A DNA stretch of 64,000 bases, from assembly GCA_025526935.1 (NCBI GenBank), contig JAHLKD010000035.1, positions 62,001-126,000 on the forward strand. Reading direction: 5' to 3'. Shown here piece by piece: positions 44,544-55,987 of this stretch; the first letter of the stretch is position 1, and every line of letters starts with the position of its first letter. A program made the translations under genes and the position numbers. This stretch comes from Cladochytrium replicatum (Eukaryota; Chytridiomycota; Chytridiomycetes; Cladochytriales; Cladochytriaceae). Under the pieces are notes generated by a model. That model was given only the letters and a program-made list of their open reading frames with translations. It searched no databases and was not told the DNA's origin.

Positions 44544-45029
44544 TGGACATCCAATTGACTCCCCATGTGTCCAACTTAAGTGACAGGGCGAGCAGGTGGT
44601 AGCAGGCATTGGCGAGCTTCTTCTGCAGCTGGCCGCTGTTCCTTCTGCATGTTTAGCAGCTCGAAGCAAGCAGTCGTGAGCTTCTCTACTGCTATATGCA
44701 AACGTGCGCTATGGTTGCCACATGGCAAACAATGTTGACTAATTCTCATAGAACTTCTGAAAGCGACATATACAAAACTTGAGAGACGATCAACTGCTTG
44801 CTCTAAAACGAAATGCTTTTGCGTTGCATGTACCGATCCTGTTAAAACTGCGGCAAGCACTCGCAACTCATGCTTACAGAATAGAAACTCTTCAAAGAAA
44901 TATACACCAAACCGCTTCAGCAACAGAAAGTCACATGCATATAAAAATAGTTTGAAAAGCTTATCTCAATAATCTCGACTCATGCAAAACAAAAAATCAA
45001 GTGTCTCCAAGTCCAAGTTCCTACTAAGC
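44544..45029. other. Intergenic, no gene seen
   Basis: Upstream of FKS and downstream of the AzgA gene, both minus strand. A 115-codon frame at 44576-44923 lacks family similarity. Confidence 0.45.
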
Positions 45030-47102
45030 TCAAACCTTGCTCGTTCCCACCTCGGCCACGACTGCTACATCCTCCTCATCCTTTGCCTCGACATGCGAAG
45101 GCTCGGGTGACTTCTTCTTTCCGCCGGCCATTGCACGAAGCCAAAGAGGCAAGATCGGTATGTCGTTCCTGGTATCCCACGGGGTGGGCTCACGCTTCTC
45201 GTATTCAGGGGCGATCTTCCCACCCGAGATCTTGGTAGCGATCCACGCAAGGCTGTTGATGACAATGTAGGTACCGATGCCTCCGATAAGACCATCAGCG
45301 ATCGAGTACGAGAGGGGCATCAGCGCAATGCACACGAACGCCGGGATCGAGTCGCCGAGGTAGTCCCAGTTGATCTTACGCACGTTGGACGCCATCATCA
45401 TCGAACCAATGACGACGAGTGCGGGACCGGTGGCCCATGGAGGGAAGGAGGCGAAGATCGGTGCGAAGAAGAGCGAGAGGAAGAAGAAGAGGGAGACGAA
45501 GACGGCGGTGAGGCCGGTCTTGCCACCTTCGGCGACACCGGAGGCCGATTCAATAAAGGGTGTAACAGGGGAAGTACCCATGAGGCCGCCCTAAACAGAT
45601 CTCCTATATGAGTACAATCGACTGAAAGTACGACTGCGACCGACATACCAATGTAATGGAAATACTGTCCATCAAGAAAGCCCAGTCCGCACCAGGGAAT
45701 TGACCCTTGTCATCAGTGAAGCCCGCAAATGAAGCCAACGAGTACCTGAAAACATAATTTTGGAAATCGCAAAACGGAATACACAGAAGAAACTTACATG
45801 GTACCGGTGGTGTCGAAGACGTCGATGTACAACATGATGATCAGAGCTTGCCAGAAGGTACCGCTACCCAAGTTGAACCGCGGGATACCAGCGGTCTTGG
45901 ACATGTCTGGGACACCAACGACGTTCTTGAAGTCTGCACAAGAAAATTCCAAATCAACATCAGTATTTCAAAATGCCAAAAATCTAAAAATCGCTCACAG
46001 TCGAAACGGGAGTTTCCAATAGTGCTGTCAGGGAAGTAACTGATAGCGCTGCCGCCACGGAACCACGAGATGATCGAAACGAAAAGAATGCCGATAATGA
46101 CCGCACCGCGGACACGGAGCATCAAGAGCAGGGTGATGATGACGAAGCCCAGGACACCAACCCACAGTGTCGGGCTCTCCATGCCGTGTCCAAGGCAAGA
46201 ACCAGTGGCCGTGTCCTTGAAGATTTCCGGGCAACCACCGAGCGTCACAAGTGTAGCACTGTCATTTACAATGAGGCCGATACCCTCGGAGCTCTGGAGA
46301 CCGATGAAGCACAAGAAAAGACCGATACCCACGCCCATAGCAAGGGAAAGGGAGTCGGGGATCATGCGGGCGAGCCACTGGCGGAGACCGAAGACGGCAA
46401 GGATGAAGAAGACGATACCCTCAATGACAACGGCACCAAGAGCTTCCTGGTATGTCAACTTTCCGGTTCCACGGAAACCGACGATGGTGTAGGCGAAGAA
46501 GGCGTTGATGCCCATGCCAGGGGCAACACCGAAGGGAACGTTCGCAGATACCCCTGATCACCACAATCACTTTTAGGAAGAGGATTCAAAATATTACCTC
46601 CGGTGATCACACGTACCAACCAAGAAAGTGGCGATCAATGATGCCACCGTTGTTGCAGTGATGAGGGACTTCTTCGTGTCGAAGACACAGCTATCATATG
46701 CAGCGTCCTTCCCAGGCAAACAAGGGAACTGGCCAGCCGGGCACACGCATGGTCCACCCTGAAAGTGCAAGTTTTAGAAGAGCCTTCAAAAACCGCTCAA
46801 AGTTCCAAGCTCACCGTGTCCGACAGAATCGACGAGTTCACCTATGGGTGGGAAAACTACCAATCAGCCATCTTCGCACCCACAAAAAAACACCGACAAC
46901 AAATACAGCCGTGGCAGGCTTATGATATTTACCGCAATAATGTAAGCCATGGTGACGAAGGTTGCGGCGCCAGCACGCAGCTCGGTCCAAATCGTGGTTT
47001 CGCGCTCATGGAGCTTGAAATACCTACAAGAACATGTGAATCACAATTTTACGAAAGATACACACTTCGATACGTCGATACCCACCTTGCGAGGAAGGCC
47101 AT
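45030..47102 (-). CDS. azgA: AzgA-type purine permease
   Basis: Exons 47102-47086, 47023-46933, 46841-46815, 46758-46617, 46553-45999, 45933-45798, 45745-45649 and 45590-45030 give 541 residues. AzgA proteins import adenine, guanine and hypoxanthine with protons across the plasma membrane. Typical order: '[19 protein letters not shown]', '[20 protein letters not shown]', '[20 protein letters not shown]', '[12 protein letters not shown]', '[17 protein letters not shown]' and '[20 protein letters not shown]', with many hydrophobic spans between. The cytosolic tail is Lys/Glu-rich. The N-terminus is short (six residues before 'YFKL') compared with Dikarya AzgA. An extra 5' exon could exist. Confidence 0.93.
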
Positions 47103-47804
47103 GTCCAGAAAAAGAGGTGGAGTGTGCGGCTGGGGGAGGGAACATGTTTTATGTCTGAGCAAATTTTAACATGCGACGAGCAGAAAAAAATGTCCAAAAA
47201 AAACGAGGGTAATGATTGGGTGGTTGTTATCGCATCACTACAGCGATAAGAGATATTGGATGCGCTGTGATCGAGAATCATATCGCTGTGGGACGGAGCG
47301 TTGCTCCGCTGCTTTAGTCTTCACGACATAATTACAAGTACCTGGAGACACGTTGCATAGCTATTCTTGAATCATTGGCAAAAGGAGACAGAAAGATAAT
47401 GCCATTTTGGCAAAACAGACAAACTTCAACAAGAAAAACGTAAGAAGTGACAAAAACAAGCTTAGCAGAGAGAATGGAATGGCCAAAAAAAGGTAGCGAA
47501 AAATGAGGGTCCATTCAGCAAAGAGAACCAAGCGGGATTCCTGTCCAGCAGCAACCAGCAAAAAAGAAAACAGGCGGACACCAGGCGGCTACTTGCGCAT
47601 CATCGCAAACACAAAAATGTAACATTCAAGACCCTAAGCCGTTCTAAAGCTCTCGTCAAGTTTACCAAGTGTTCCAGTCCCAAACTCATGACACCATGCG
47701 ATGTTCTATCAACCCTGTTAAACGAAGAAAGGGAAAAAAAGGAAGAAATCCAGTCAGTTAAGAGTTACTGCAGGCCGGCCCAAATTGGGAAAGCACACAG
47801 CATC
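47103..47804. other. Intergenic, no gene seen
   Basis: AzgA 5' flank and the flank of a copia insertion. Only short frames are present. Confidence 0.5.
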
Positions 47805-47836
47805 ACATACACACACACACACACAGACACACACAC
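47805..47836. repeat. CA microsatellite, left part
   Basis: An (ac)n run directly next to the left LTR of the copia element. It continues at 52567 beyond the right LTR, so the element split one microsatellite. Confidence 0.85.
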
Positions 47837-47931
47837 TGAGAGTCTACTAGCTCTTGTGCAGAGAGGATCGTTGTCACGTGTTTATTGATTTACGTCAGGA
47901 CGGCACATTTGTGTAGAGTGCACATTTGACA
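47837..47931 (-). repeat. Copia LTR (3' LTR of the minus-strand element)
   Basis: 95 bp, TG...CA ends. It matches 52472-52566 with only a few differences. Directly inside lies a purine-rich tract on the minus strand (gagggggag), the expected polypurine tract. Confidence 0.88.
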
Positions 47932-48148
47932 CTCCCCCTCACTCTGAACAAATGTAAAAGCATAGAGAAATAAAACTAAATATAGTGCTCTAGGAAATCT
48001 ATATCGGCGATGAAGAATCATAGAGCGAAAAGAAATGGAAGAACGATTATCGTCTTTTGCCATAAAAGAAACTAAAGCCCAACCATAGAATAAAATGCAT
48101 ATTGGCTCTCTCCCCCTCAAATCGACATCGTTGACCAACTCGTGACAT

Positions 48149-49860
48149 TTAGCGCATAGAGACTCCCCCTTTGGACAAGGATGTCATAGAACGAATATCT
48201 GCGAGAGATCGGAGACCTAGGGAATCGCGGTGTTTGGTAAACTGAATACGGCCGAGAGTTTTGGTGAGTAAGTCAGCCATGTTCTCTGAAGAGGAGATTT
48301 TGGTGACACATAGATCAGTACCGTCGTGATGGGCAGTTGCAAAGACTTTTGAATCTACATGTTTGTTAAGGTCAGTGCGAATGTAACCTGATTTAATTTG
48401 GGAAACACAAGCAGCGTTGTCTTCATAGATAGTGGTCGGTCCATTGAGTATCGTAAGAGGTAATTGTAAGTCTGTAAGTATAGTTGTGAGAAGTTCTCTG
48501 ATCCAGATAATTTCCTTAGCTGTGTCCCAGAGAGCAAGAATTTCTGAGTGCATAGTAGAGGTGGTAGGCATATCCTGTTTCGTTGATCGCCAGGAGATAG
48601 CTGCGCCACAGCAGGTTAGTGCGTATCCGGTTTGAGCTTTACCAGAGGAGTAGTCAGACATGAACGAGGCATCGGCATAGGCAACAATCGAAGCGGGTTT
48701 TGTTCGATCAAAGTAGTGCCCATAGTCCATAGTCTGTTTTAGATATTTTAGAATCATTTTACCTCCTTCCCAGTGTCTCATAGTAGGGGCTTGGCTGTGG
48801 TGAGCTAGAAGGTGCACTGCAAATGCGATGTCAGGTCTACTTTTGTTAGCAAGGTAAATTAAAGATCCAATTAGGCTCATGTAAGGATAACCGGGTGAAA
48901 GAATGTGTTCTCCTTCGCGGAGGGGTCCATATTTGTCGTTCCAGGGTTCAATTTGTCTGACGTCAAGTGGGATGAGTATAGTATCATTGCAGTCAGACAT
49001 ACCAAATCTGTCAAGAATTTTCTTAGTGTAAGCCTGTTGGTGGACAAAGAGACCATTGGGAGTACGAAGGAATTCGAATCCAATGCATGATTGAGCTAAT
49101 CCAAGGTCTTTCATTTCAAATTCAGATTTGAGAAGTGTTTTGGTTAGTCGAATAGCTTCAGGAGTTCCCATAATGCTTAGGTCGTCTACATAGATTCCGA
49201 TAATAACCCATCCATCAGCAAAGGCTTTATAGTAAATAGGAGGTGCTTTAGGCATAGAGAGATAATCTCGAGAATCGAGGAACTTCGCAAGTTGTTCGAA
49301 CCAGCATCGCCCAGATTGTTTAAGACCATAGAGGGCTTTAAGAAGACGGATTCCAGGGTTGTCATAAACACCTTCGTAATATAGGCCTTCAGGAACCTTC
49401 ATGTAGATCTCGCAGTCAGTGTCTCCATAGAGGTAAGCAAGTACAACGTCCATAATATGAACTTCGACGTTAAATATAACACTTAGTGCAAGGATAATAC
49501 GGTAGGTAGTAGAATCCATAACAGGGGAATAGGTATCTGAGTATTCAAATCCAGGTCGTTGATTGAATCCTTTTGCTACAAGGCGTGCCTTAAACCTAAT
49601 AATGTTTCCATCAGAATCTCGTTTTGTAACAAAAACCCATTTGTGGTCCACAAGTAGTTGTGGGTTGGTACTTCCTGTACAGGGCCTCCAACTTGTCGTT
49701 TCAAGAGGCCAGTAATTTCTTCTTTCATCGCAGTTTGCCATTGGGGCCAGTCAGGTGAAGCTTTGGCTTCTTCCAGCGTGATGGGGTCTGGTCGATATTG
49801 TGAGTGGGAAGGTTGTTGCTTCTTTGATTTGGAGTTTGTTGAAGTGTTGTCTGTAGCCAT
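48149..49860 (-). pseudogene. Copia RT-RNase H, frameshifted
   Basis: The main frame (49741-48149, 530 codons) has 'VDHKWVFVTKRDSDGNIIRF', 'ARLVAKGFNQRPGFEYSDTY', 'IIGIYVDDLSIMG' with the catalytic YVDD, 'SLIGSLIYLANKSRPDIAFA' and an RNase H part with 'VAYADASFMSDYSSGKAQTG' and 'IYEDNAACV'. The preceding segment (49860-49576), with 'PDPITLEEAKASPDWPQWQT', is in another frame, so an indel lies near 49680. Confidence 0.85.
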
Positions 49861-50359
49861 GATGGTTTTGTACGTGGTGAAAGCGAATGCATCGTCTACA
49901 AGGGAACGGGTGACAGTGATGTTACTGAAGAGGACCTCGTTGTTGGTAGGAGGTTTGAGAACAAGTTTGATTCGAGGTTTAGTTGATGAAGTCCCTGAAT
50001 GTAGTAAGTGGATAGTGAGTGATTGGGATTTGGGATTTGAAAGATGTTAAAAAAAAATAGTGAAGACTAATAAAGATAGAGAAAAGCATCGAATCCAGCT
50101 CTCGAGCGATATGCCGGACTTCCAAACATACACCACAAAGAGTAAGGACCTAGCTAGCAAACAACTGTCAGAAAGCGAGACGGAGGGCCTTTGAACATGG
50201 ATTTACCAATGAACGTTTTCCCAACTCCACAACTCCATCAAGATGCTGCTTACATACCAGTTTGAGCACTGTGACTTTCACAATTTGAGGCGTTACCCAC
50301 TCCCACGGTGGCGCCGGCATTATCCACTACCACAGTGGTGCCAGAGGGTCTGTTTTCCA

Positions 50360-52321
50360 CTACCACAGTGGTGTCCCCATTGTCATTGTCACTTTCAGGT
50401 TGCACATGAGATGAGGGTGGTGTCTGATCAAGAGTTTCATGGAATCCGAGCTCTGATGCCCAAGTCGAGCATGATATCGTTTGTAGGCAGTGGAACGGTC
50501 TTTGATTGTGGTTGGTGGTGTAATTTTGCGGCCAGAGAGATCCGTCATCGCAATCATATTGGCTGAAAGTTGAGCTGGGCGAATTCGTGCGAATGGGAGG
50601 CTGAGGTCAGGGTGACGGTCAAGTACTTCAACTGTCAGTTCAGTGGTGGCATCTGTAATGTAAGTTAGTCGGGATAATGCAGCAAAACTTTCCAAGTTGT
50701 TGTCGTGGAGGACATCAACAGGTATGACATTCTCTGTGGCTTCTGGAGCGAGAACAGCAAGGGTAATGTTAAGTACAGTTCCATTTTCCAACATAACTCG
50801 GGCGCCACCAACTCCAATACCAAATACTTCATGTTTCCTTTTGATTGTTGTAACCCATTGGAGATCCGGACGATTTTCCAGAGTCAGGAAGAATTTGCGG
50901 TGTCGTAGGACAGTAACTCGAGCACAGTTGTCAATAAGGCAGGGGACTGTTGATTCGCTGTCGGTGAAGTCGACGATTGGGGGTGAATCTTCATGGTTGT
51001 CCTTTCCTACAGTAATGTTAGCAAAGTTGAGCATATACATCCCTGCAGCCGGTGGTTCCTCATCATAGCCGTCGTGGGCATAGTTCTCATCGTAGTAATA
51101 TTCATAGTCCTGGTCATTACATTCTTCCTCTTCGTAGTACTCGTTGTCGACAACTTCTTCAGTCTGCTGGGACATTTGATCTGATGGGTAGGGAATATCG
51201 GAATCAGTATGAGAAAACATAAAGTATTGTTGTGAAGGTATGGGTTTGTAATTGCTAGTTACTGCGCGACGGCGAGGGCCATAAGAGTCTTGTTTGTTCT
51301 GGTAGTTAGGTTGTGAGTTCTGGGCCCTGAAGGCTTGGGCTTCCGCATTGGAGGTCGTGCACACCCTAGAGACGTGTCCATACTGGCCACAACGACGACA
51401 GATCAGTGGTGCAGGTTTCATATTCTTACCGCGGGTGGAACCATTTCCACTTCCACGAGGAGGGCCATATCCAAAATTGCGAGAGGGACCTCCACCACGG
51501 CGCATGCCGCGTCCACGTCCACGAGCGCGTCCACAGCCACGTCCACGGTAGATGAACATGTTCACAGGTGTTGTTGTTGTTGAAGGAAGTGCAGGGCCAG
51601 TTGGGACAGGTAAAGTCAGAGTCGATGTTGCCAGAGCCTGGGGGACAGGGATTCCATCATAGCCAATATTGAGCGAAGGTCCGCCAAGTTCAGCTTGTCT
51701 TTGTATTTCCAATCCATGAGTCCTGTCGTCAAGCATACGGGTGTAAAGATCATGATATTTAGTAAAGTTTTTGGCTCTCAATTGGTTGCTTATCGCGATG
51801 TCTTGTTCTTTGAAGGTTTCCAAGGTTTTTGTTATCATCTTCTCATCTGTGACTTCGGCAGCTTGTCCGATGCGCTTCATTTCGCCAGAAATTTTCAAGA
51901 TCGCAGAGTTGTAGGCGATGATGTCGACATAATCGGAGAGTCGAAGTTTCTGCCACTTTCGACGTACTTCAGTTGCAGCAGCATTCGCAAGTTGGGTGTA
52001 GGTCGTCTTGAGGTCTTCCAGAATTTTGCCCGGGTGGTACCATTCGGCATACTGAGCTCCAATAGTGTCAGTCGGCAAGGATTCCTGGATGAATAGCAGA
52101 AGTCGAGTTGCATTGGTGAACAAAATGTCTTCATCGGGGGTGAAGTTGATTTTTGCTGAGTCCAGGGTGCCATCATCATTGATGCCAGGGATGACTTTGT
52201 TTTTGTCCAAAAATGAGCGGAGACTGTGGGCGATGGCGATTTTCTGGATGTTGGCGTGCCAGGCAATCCAGTTGGATCCATCAGTCTGCAGGATAATCTT
52301 CTTGCCCTTCAAGTTGGACAT
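50360..52321 (-). CDS. Copia Gag plus protease-like and gag-pre-integrase region
   Basis: 653 codons from the ATG at 52321. A Gag domain comes first ('GSNWIAWHANIQKIAIAHSL'), then an RGRG-rich stretch, then the zinc knuckle 'CRRCGQYGHVSRVC'. An acidic segment follows. The protease position reads 'LIDNCARVT' where D-S/T-G is expected, so the active site seems lost. The end has 'YKRYHARLGHQSSDSMKLL', the gag-pre-integrase motif. After that the integrase core is missing and sequence passes into a short low-complexity linker. Confidence 0.8.
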   Translation of the reverse strand: MSNLKGKKIILQTDGSNWIAWHANIQKIAIAHSLRSFLDKNKVIPGINDDGTLDSAKINFTPDEDILFTNATRLLLFIQESLPTDTIGAQYAEWYHPGKILEDLKTTYTQLANAAATEVRRKWQKLRLSDYVDIIAYNSAILKISGEMKRIGQAAEVTDEKMITKTLETFKEQDIAISNQLRAKNFTKYHDLYTRMLDDRTHGLEIQRQAELGGPSLNIGYDGIPVPQALATSTLTLPVPTGPALPSTTTTPVNMFIYRGRGCGRARGRGRGMRRGGGPSRNFGYGPPRGSGNGSTRGKNMKPAPLICRRCGQYGHVSRVCTTSNAEAQAFRAQNSQPNYQNKQDSYGPRRRAVTSNYKPIPSQQYFMFSHTDSDIPYPSDQMSQQTEEVVDNEYYEEEECNDQDYEYYYDENYAHDGYDEEPPAAGMYMLNFANITVGKDNHEDSPPIVDFTDSESTVPCLIDNCARVTVLRHRKFFLTLENRPDLQWVTTIKRKHEVFGIGVGGARVMLENGTVLNITLAVLAPEATENVIPVDVLHDNNLESFAALSRLTYITDATTELTVEVLDRHPDLSLPFARIRPAQLSANMIAMTDLSGRKITPPTTIKDRSTAYKRYHARLGHQSSDSMKLLIRHHPHLMCNLKVTMTMGTPLW

Positions 52322-52471
52322 GCTGAGTGGCGGTGGTGATGATCTGGGGTGGTAGTTTTGTTGTGCTGGTGGGCTGTTTTGCCTGTTTCCGTTTCGAGTA
52401 GAGCGGGTGCGACGTTTTCCGGCCAGTTTGGAGCTTGATCGCCGATGATTTGGAGCAGTGTGCTGATAACG

Positions 52472-52566
52472 TGTGAGTCTACTAGCTCTTGTGCAGAGAG
52501 GATCTTTGTCACTTGTTTATTGATTTACCTCAGGACGGCACATTTGTGTAGAGTGCACGTTTGACA
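52472..52566 (-). repeat. Copia LTR (5' LTR of the minus-strand element)
   Basis: 95-bp partner of the LTR at 47837-47931, with TG...CA ends. Confidence 0.88.
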
Positions 52567-52613
52567 CACACACACACGCCCACACGACACACACACACAC
52601 ACACACACACACA
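52567..52613. repeat. CA microsatellite, right part
   Basis: Interrupted (ca)n run continuing the repeat that lies left of the copia element. Confidence 0.85.
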
Positions 52614-52937
52614 TTTTTGGACGCAGTTCAGATTCTTTATGCCTAGTCACTCATGAAATGAATTACTGAGTTCAGTTTCACAACTTTTGACCAAGAAACG
52701 CGGCAATAATCTCAAATATTGTTCATTTACACGTATACAGTGCAGTAAGCACTTTGATCATCAATCATATCCACAGAGCATGCTCTTCTGCCAATTGAGA
52801 TTACGTATGAACTTGTCCCAGACATCTCTGGTAAGGCTAATTCCCCTCAGTGTCAGTAGTAAATGAAGGCAGGAGTAGCTAATTCCACAATGTGCATGCA
52901 TCAACAAAATTGCCTAAATCACTTGTTTGTTACTAAG

Positions 52938-53100
52938 GTTCGGCGGGTCCAGGTCGGGTCCGGGTTAGAGAGTCAAACCAAAAAAACCTTGAATGTCGGG
53001 TCGTGCATGTCCGCAGACCCGCTGGTCAGTGCGGGTAGCAGCACCAAACCCGGACCTGCAGTCATCGAAACCCGTACCCGACCCTGACCCTGTCCGTTTT
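52938..53100. repeat. G-rich interspersed repeat, copy 1
   Basis: It opens 'ttcggcgggtccaggtcgg' and closes with 'gaaacccgtacccgaccct'. The GGGT and ACCC motifs at opposite ends are partly complementary. A further related piece, rich in 'gacccgacccgg', lies at about 53320-53405. No coding capacity. Confidence 0.7.
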
Positions 53101-53549
53101 GTGTTTTAACTTGAACTAGAAGAAGATAAAACAAAATCTCATTTGTGTCTTCTTGGAAAGTGTCCACGTGGGCAGAAAGTGCAGCTCTTGAGGTCTGTTT
53201 GTGGATAGAAAAATTTGTTACAAAACGCCGATTGTCATCTTGGAAAGTGTCCGGGGGGACAGAAAATACAAATGGCTTCTTTCTATCATTTCTTATGAGA
53301 TCAGGTTTTACACGGGTCTAAAGCTCGACCCGATAAGGGTTATGCTTCTGGACCTGATACCCGACCCGGATCCGACCCGCAAAACTGAAAACCCGCCACC
53401 TAGATCCATTCTGAAAACTTCCTGAAAACCTGCCTATCTACAGAGTGGACATTAGGGCAGCTGTATCAAAAGCTCAGGCTGTGCAGGTACACCACGCCAG
53501 GAAGGTACACACATTTCCTTATCACCTGTGGGAAGGGGGTGAGATCTAG

Positions 53550-53834
53550 GTGGTAATGAGAAGTGCAATGAACAAGCATTCTGATACACAATACCAGATT
53601 GAATGGGTTAGTACAGGAATTCCTGACAATGACCAAACAGATGAGGCTGCTGAAGCAGCACATACATTAAAGTCTGGCACACTCCAATTTAGTCAATTTC
53701 CTTCTTATGGTTCGTCTGGGCTGTCTTTGGATGATAACAACTATCTCATTTGGAATAACCTTCAGCAGTCCATTGGGCAATATGGTAACTTTCTAGTTCT
53801 AAATCATGGAGTGTCATGGCTTAGTGCAGGATAG
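53550..53834 (+). pseudogene. LINE RNase H fragment
   Basis: 'SAMNKHSDTQYQIEWVSTGI' followed by 'PDNDQTDEAAEAAHT' matches the C-terminal part of LINE RNase H domains (W.P.H.GI.GN..AD..AK.A). Several of those residues are changed. The rest of 53.8-54.4 kb is open but unrecognised and may be more of a dead element. Confidence 0.5.
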
Positions 53835-54790
53835 AATCAGGGATGCAAACGGATGTATCTGGGACATGGCGGGTGATGATGAGTGGACAAAGAAGCACTG
53901 ACACAGTGACGCTGCTGAGAGATGGAACGACTCTCACCATAGAGCCACTCAGATGTAGGTTCCACATGACCTTGCACCTACAAATTGCTCTGGGAAACAA
54001 GATGTTTGCAATGCGTGTAGTTGCTCTCAACCAATGGATAGTTCGACAGTAGGATCTCAAGGACATCCCAGATGGTTGTTGCGTAATGGTATGCTTTGGC
54101 AGCTTCAAGGGAAGGAGTTCCTGATCTTGGAGTTAAGATCCCTCTGTTCTTTGCCAGTAACTTCTTCTACACCTAGTAAATCACTGTTGGATTTGGAATG
54201 CTTTGGCTGCACTCATTATTTTGTTGACAGGCAATTTAACGACTACAACTCCCCTCTTTCACTCTCTGTACCAGATGGCTCAACAGTCTCGTGTATTGGC
54301 TCGCACAGATGGTCGGATCACTTTATGGGTCTTCTCGACAGCAAGAACTATTCCCCCCAGACCTGCCAAACCTATATAGTAGTATGGATTGATTGCTAAA
54401 CTACTGTTCCCAATAAGTAAATATAGCTGTGATTACTAAATAGTGCTTCAATCAGTCAATGGATTCTTTGTTCCTAAAGGGGAGCAACGAATAGCCTTGG
54501 ACTGACATAATGTTCATATAAGTAGTACTACCATAATGGTAACAACATAGAAGGCACGTAAGTATGTGTTTCCACCATCATAAACACATATTACTCATCC
54601 CGACTAAACAATTGTTATCAACTTAACAATTATAACCTACAGGTTTCTCTGCATCCCGCATCAAGAACTCCTGGATGTCTCCAGTCTGTCTGGTATGTTG
54701 TAGTGTGTTAGTGTATGGTTGTTAAAGTGACTGTGGTAATAAATTCCTATAACGTACATAATCCAACATGACCCATCCAATCCGATCGTA

Positions 54791-54985
54791 GGACAGGTGC
54801 AGAGGTCTGGGTTTCAGAGGCAACCCGAGTAAAACCCTTATGTTCGGTCGTGGTTGTCCAGGCACCCGCTGGGTCACTGCCGGTAGGAGTGGTATACCTG
54901 GACCTGAAGTGGTTGAAACCCGTACTCGACCCTGACCCGCTGGGTTTTTGCTGGTCAGAAGAGGAGTGATTGAACTTGAGCTTAG
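54791..54985. repeat. G-rich interspersed repeat, copy 2
   Basis: Shares with copy 3 the blocks 'gggtttcagagg', 'cacccgctgggtcactg' (one base different), 'gtggttgaaacccgtac' and a 3' part 'aggagtgattgaacttgag'. Confidence 0.75.
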
Positions 54986-55030
54986 AGAGTTTTGATACCA
55001 AATAATCTCTTAAATACAGGCACTAGTAAG

Positions 55031-55222
55031 CTTCGGCGGGTCCGGGTTTCAGAGGGAATTTGAGTAAAACCTTTTTGTCAGGTCGTGTTTGTCCAGACAC
55101 CCACCGGGTCACTGCAGGTAGGAGCTGTATACCCGGACGCGACGTGGTTGAAACCCGTACCAGACCCTGAAACCTGCCAGGTTTTGCTGCTCAGGAGAGG
55201 AGAGATTGAACTCGAGTTAGAA
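55031..55222. repeat. G-rich interspersed repeat, copy 3
   Basis: Opens 'cttcggcgggtccgggtt' as in copy 1 and shares the downstream blocks with copy 2. Copies 2 and 3 lie 45 bp apart in direct orientation. Confidence 0.75.
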
Positions 55223-55987
55223 TAAGATATTTACATAAACACTTTGTGTCTGTGGACAGTATGATATTTACAAACACTATTGTAAAGATGTACAAAAATC
55301 TGTTAAACAATCACAAGTTGATAGGTGGAACAGCCCAAATCAGTTTCTGTATCTGGTTCATATTGTCAGAGTCCCATCCACCACTGGTTACGTCCTTTGC
55401 CAACCCAGTCCTGATGAACCGATCGATGTTGTCATGTGAAAGCATGAAATCCTTGGCCAAACCTGCCTTCAAGGTTTCCAATCCACCTCATTGAGAGTTA
55501 TGGACGACAGATGTTTGATGCATGCAGTCTAGAACCTTAGCCACTCAAAAGGATATGATCCACTAACGCTCTGAACATGCGATATATCGTGGCAGAGGTA
55601 CTGAGCAAGTTGTTGTGCCGAATCCAGTTCCCGAGCAAGATATGAACCCTAAGAAGAGTAAGCACTACTACTTGAAGTTGATGTTCGGCTTGAGCGTTCG
55701 TCAGATTCAACGAAGATGGGCTGTAAGAACTCGTTTTCAGAGAGGATTTCGTAATTGACGTTGACAACCTTGATGGTTGTGGGAGAGACGGCAATTTAAG
55801 GTCATAGTGCAACGTGACCGTTGTGTTGTCTGGGTTTCTCTGTTTGTCGATGAGCTCCTTCTGGATGCACAGGAGACTGCAGTTGGAAATTGGGATACGT
55901 GGTGTGGGAACGAGGGAACGCAGGTGGTTTAATGATGCGCGACGTTTAATGTGGATCACTGAAATAAATAACAGATCACTGCTGCAG
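55223..55987. other. MFAP1 3' flank with an unassigned frame
   Basis: A minus-strand open stretch (56019-55537) includes 'RNPDNTTVTLHYDLKLPSL'. In another frame, 'TTIKVVNVNYEILSENEFLQ' follows. It overlaps the MFAP1 end. It might be exons of a small gene, but no model holds together. Confidence 0.3.

Larger units (their letters stand above)
47837..52566 (-). mobile_element. Ty1/copia retrotransposon, internally deleted
   Basis: About 4.73 kb in minus orientation between two 95-bp LTRs. The flanking five bases are cacac on both sides (target duplication inside a CA repeat, so not independent proof). Next to the 5' LTR, 'gttatcagcacac' resembles a tRNA-Met-type primer site. Gag with zinc knuckle and gag-pre-integrase sequence are present, as are RT and RNase H. 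The integrase core is absent. Confidence 0.87.

Noticed and set aside
46070-46557. Plus-strand frames of 140 and 123 codons
   Set aside because: Antisense of the AzgA membrane exon.
50243-50566. Independent gene between copia frames
   Set aside because: It is the antisense of the low-complexity linker left after integrase loss.
47805-52613. CRISPR-like or telomeric repeat
   Set aside because: The repeats are a simple CA microsatellite split by an LTR element; no spacer-repeat pattern.
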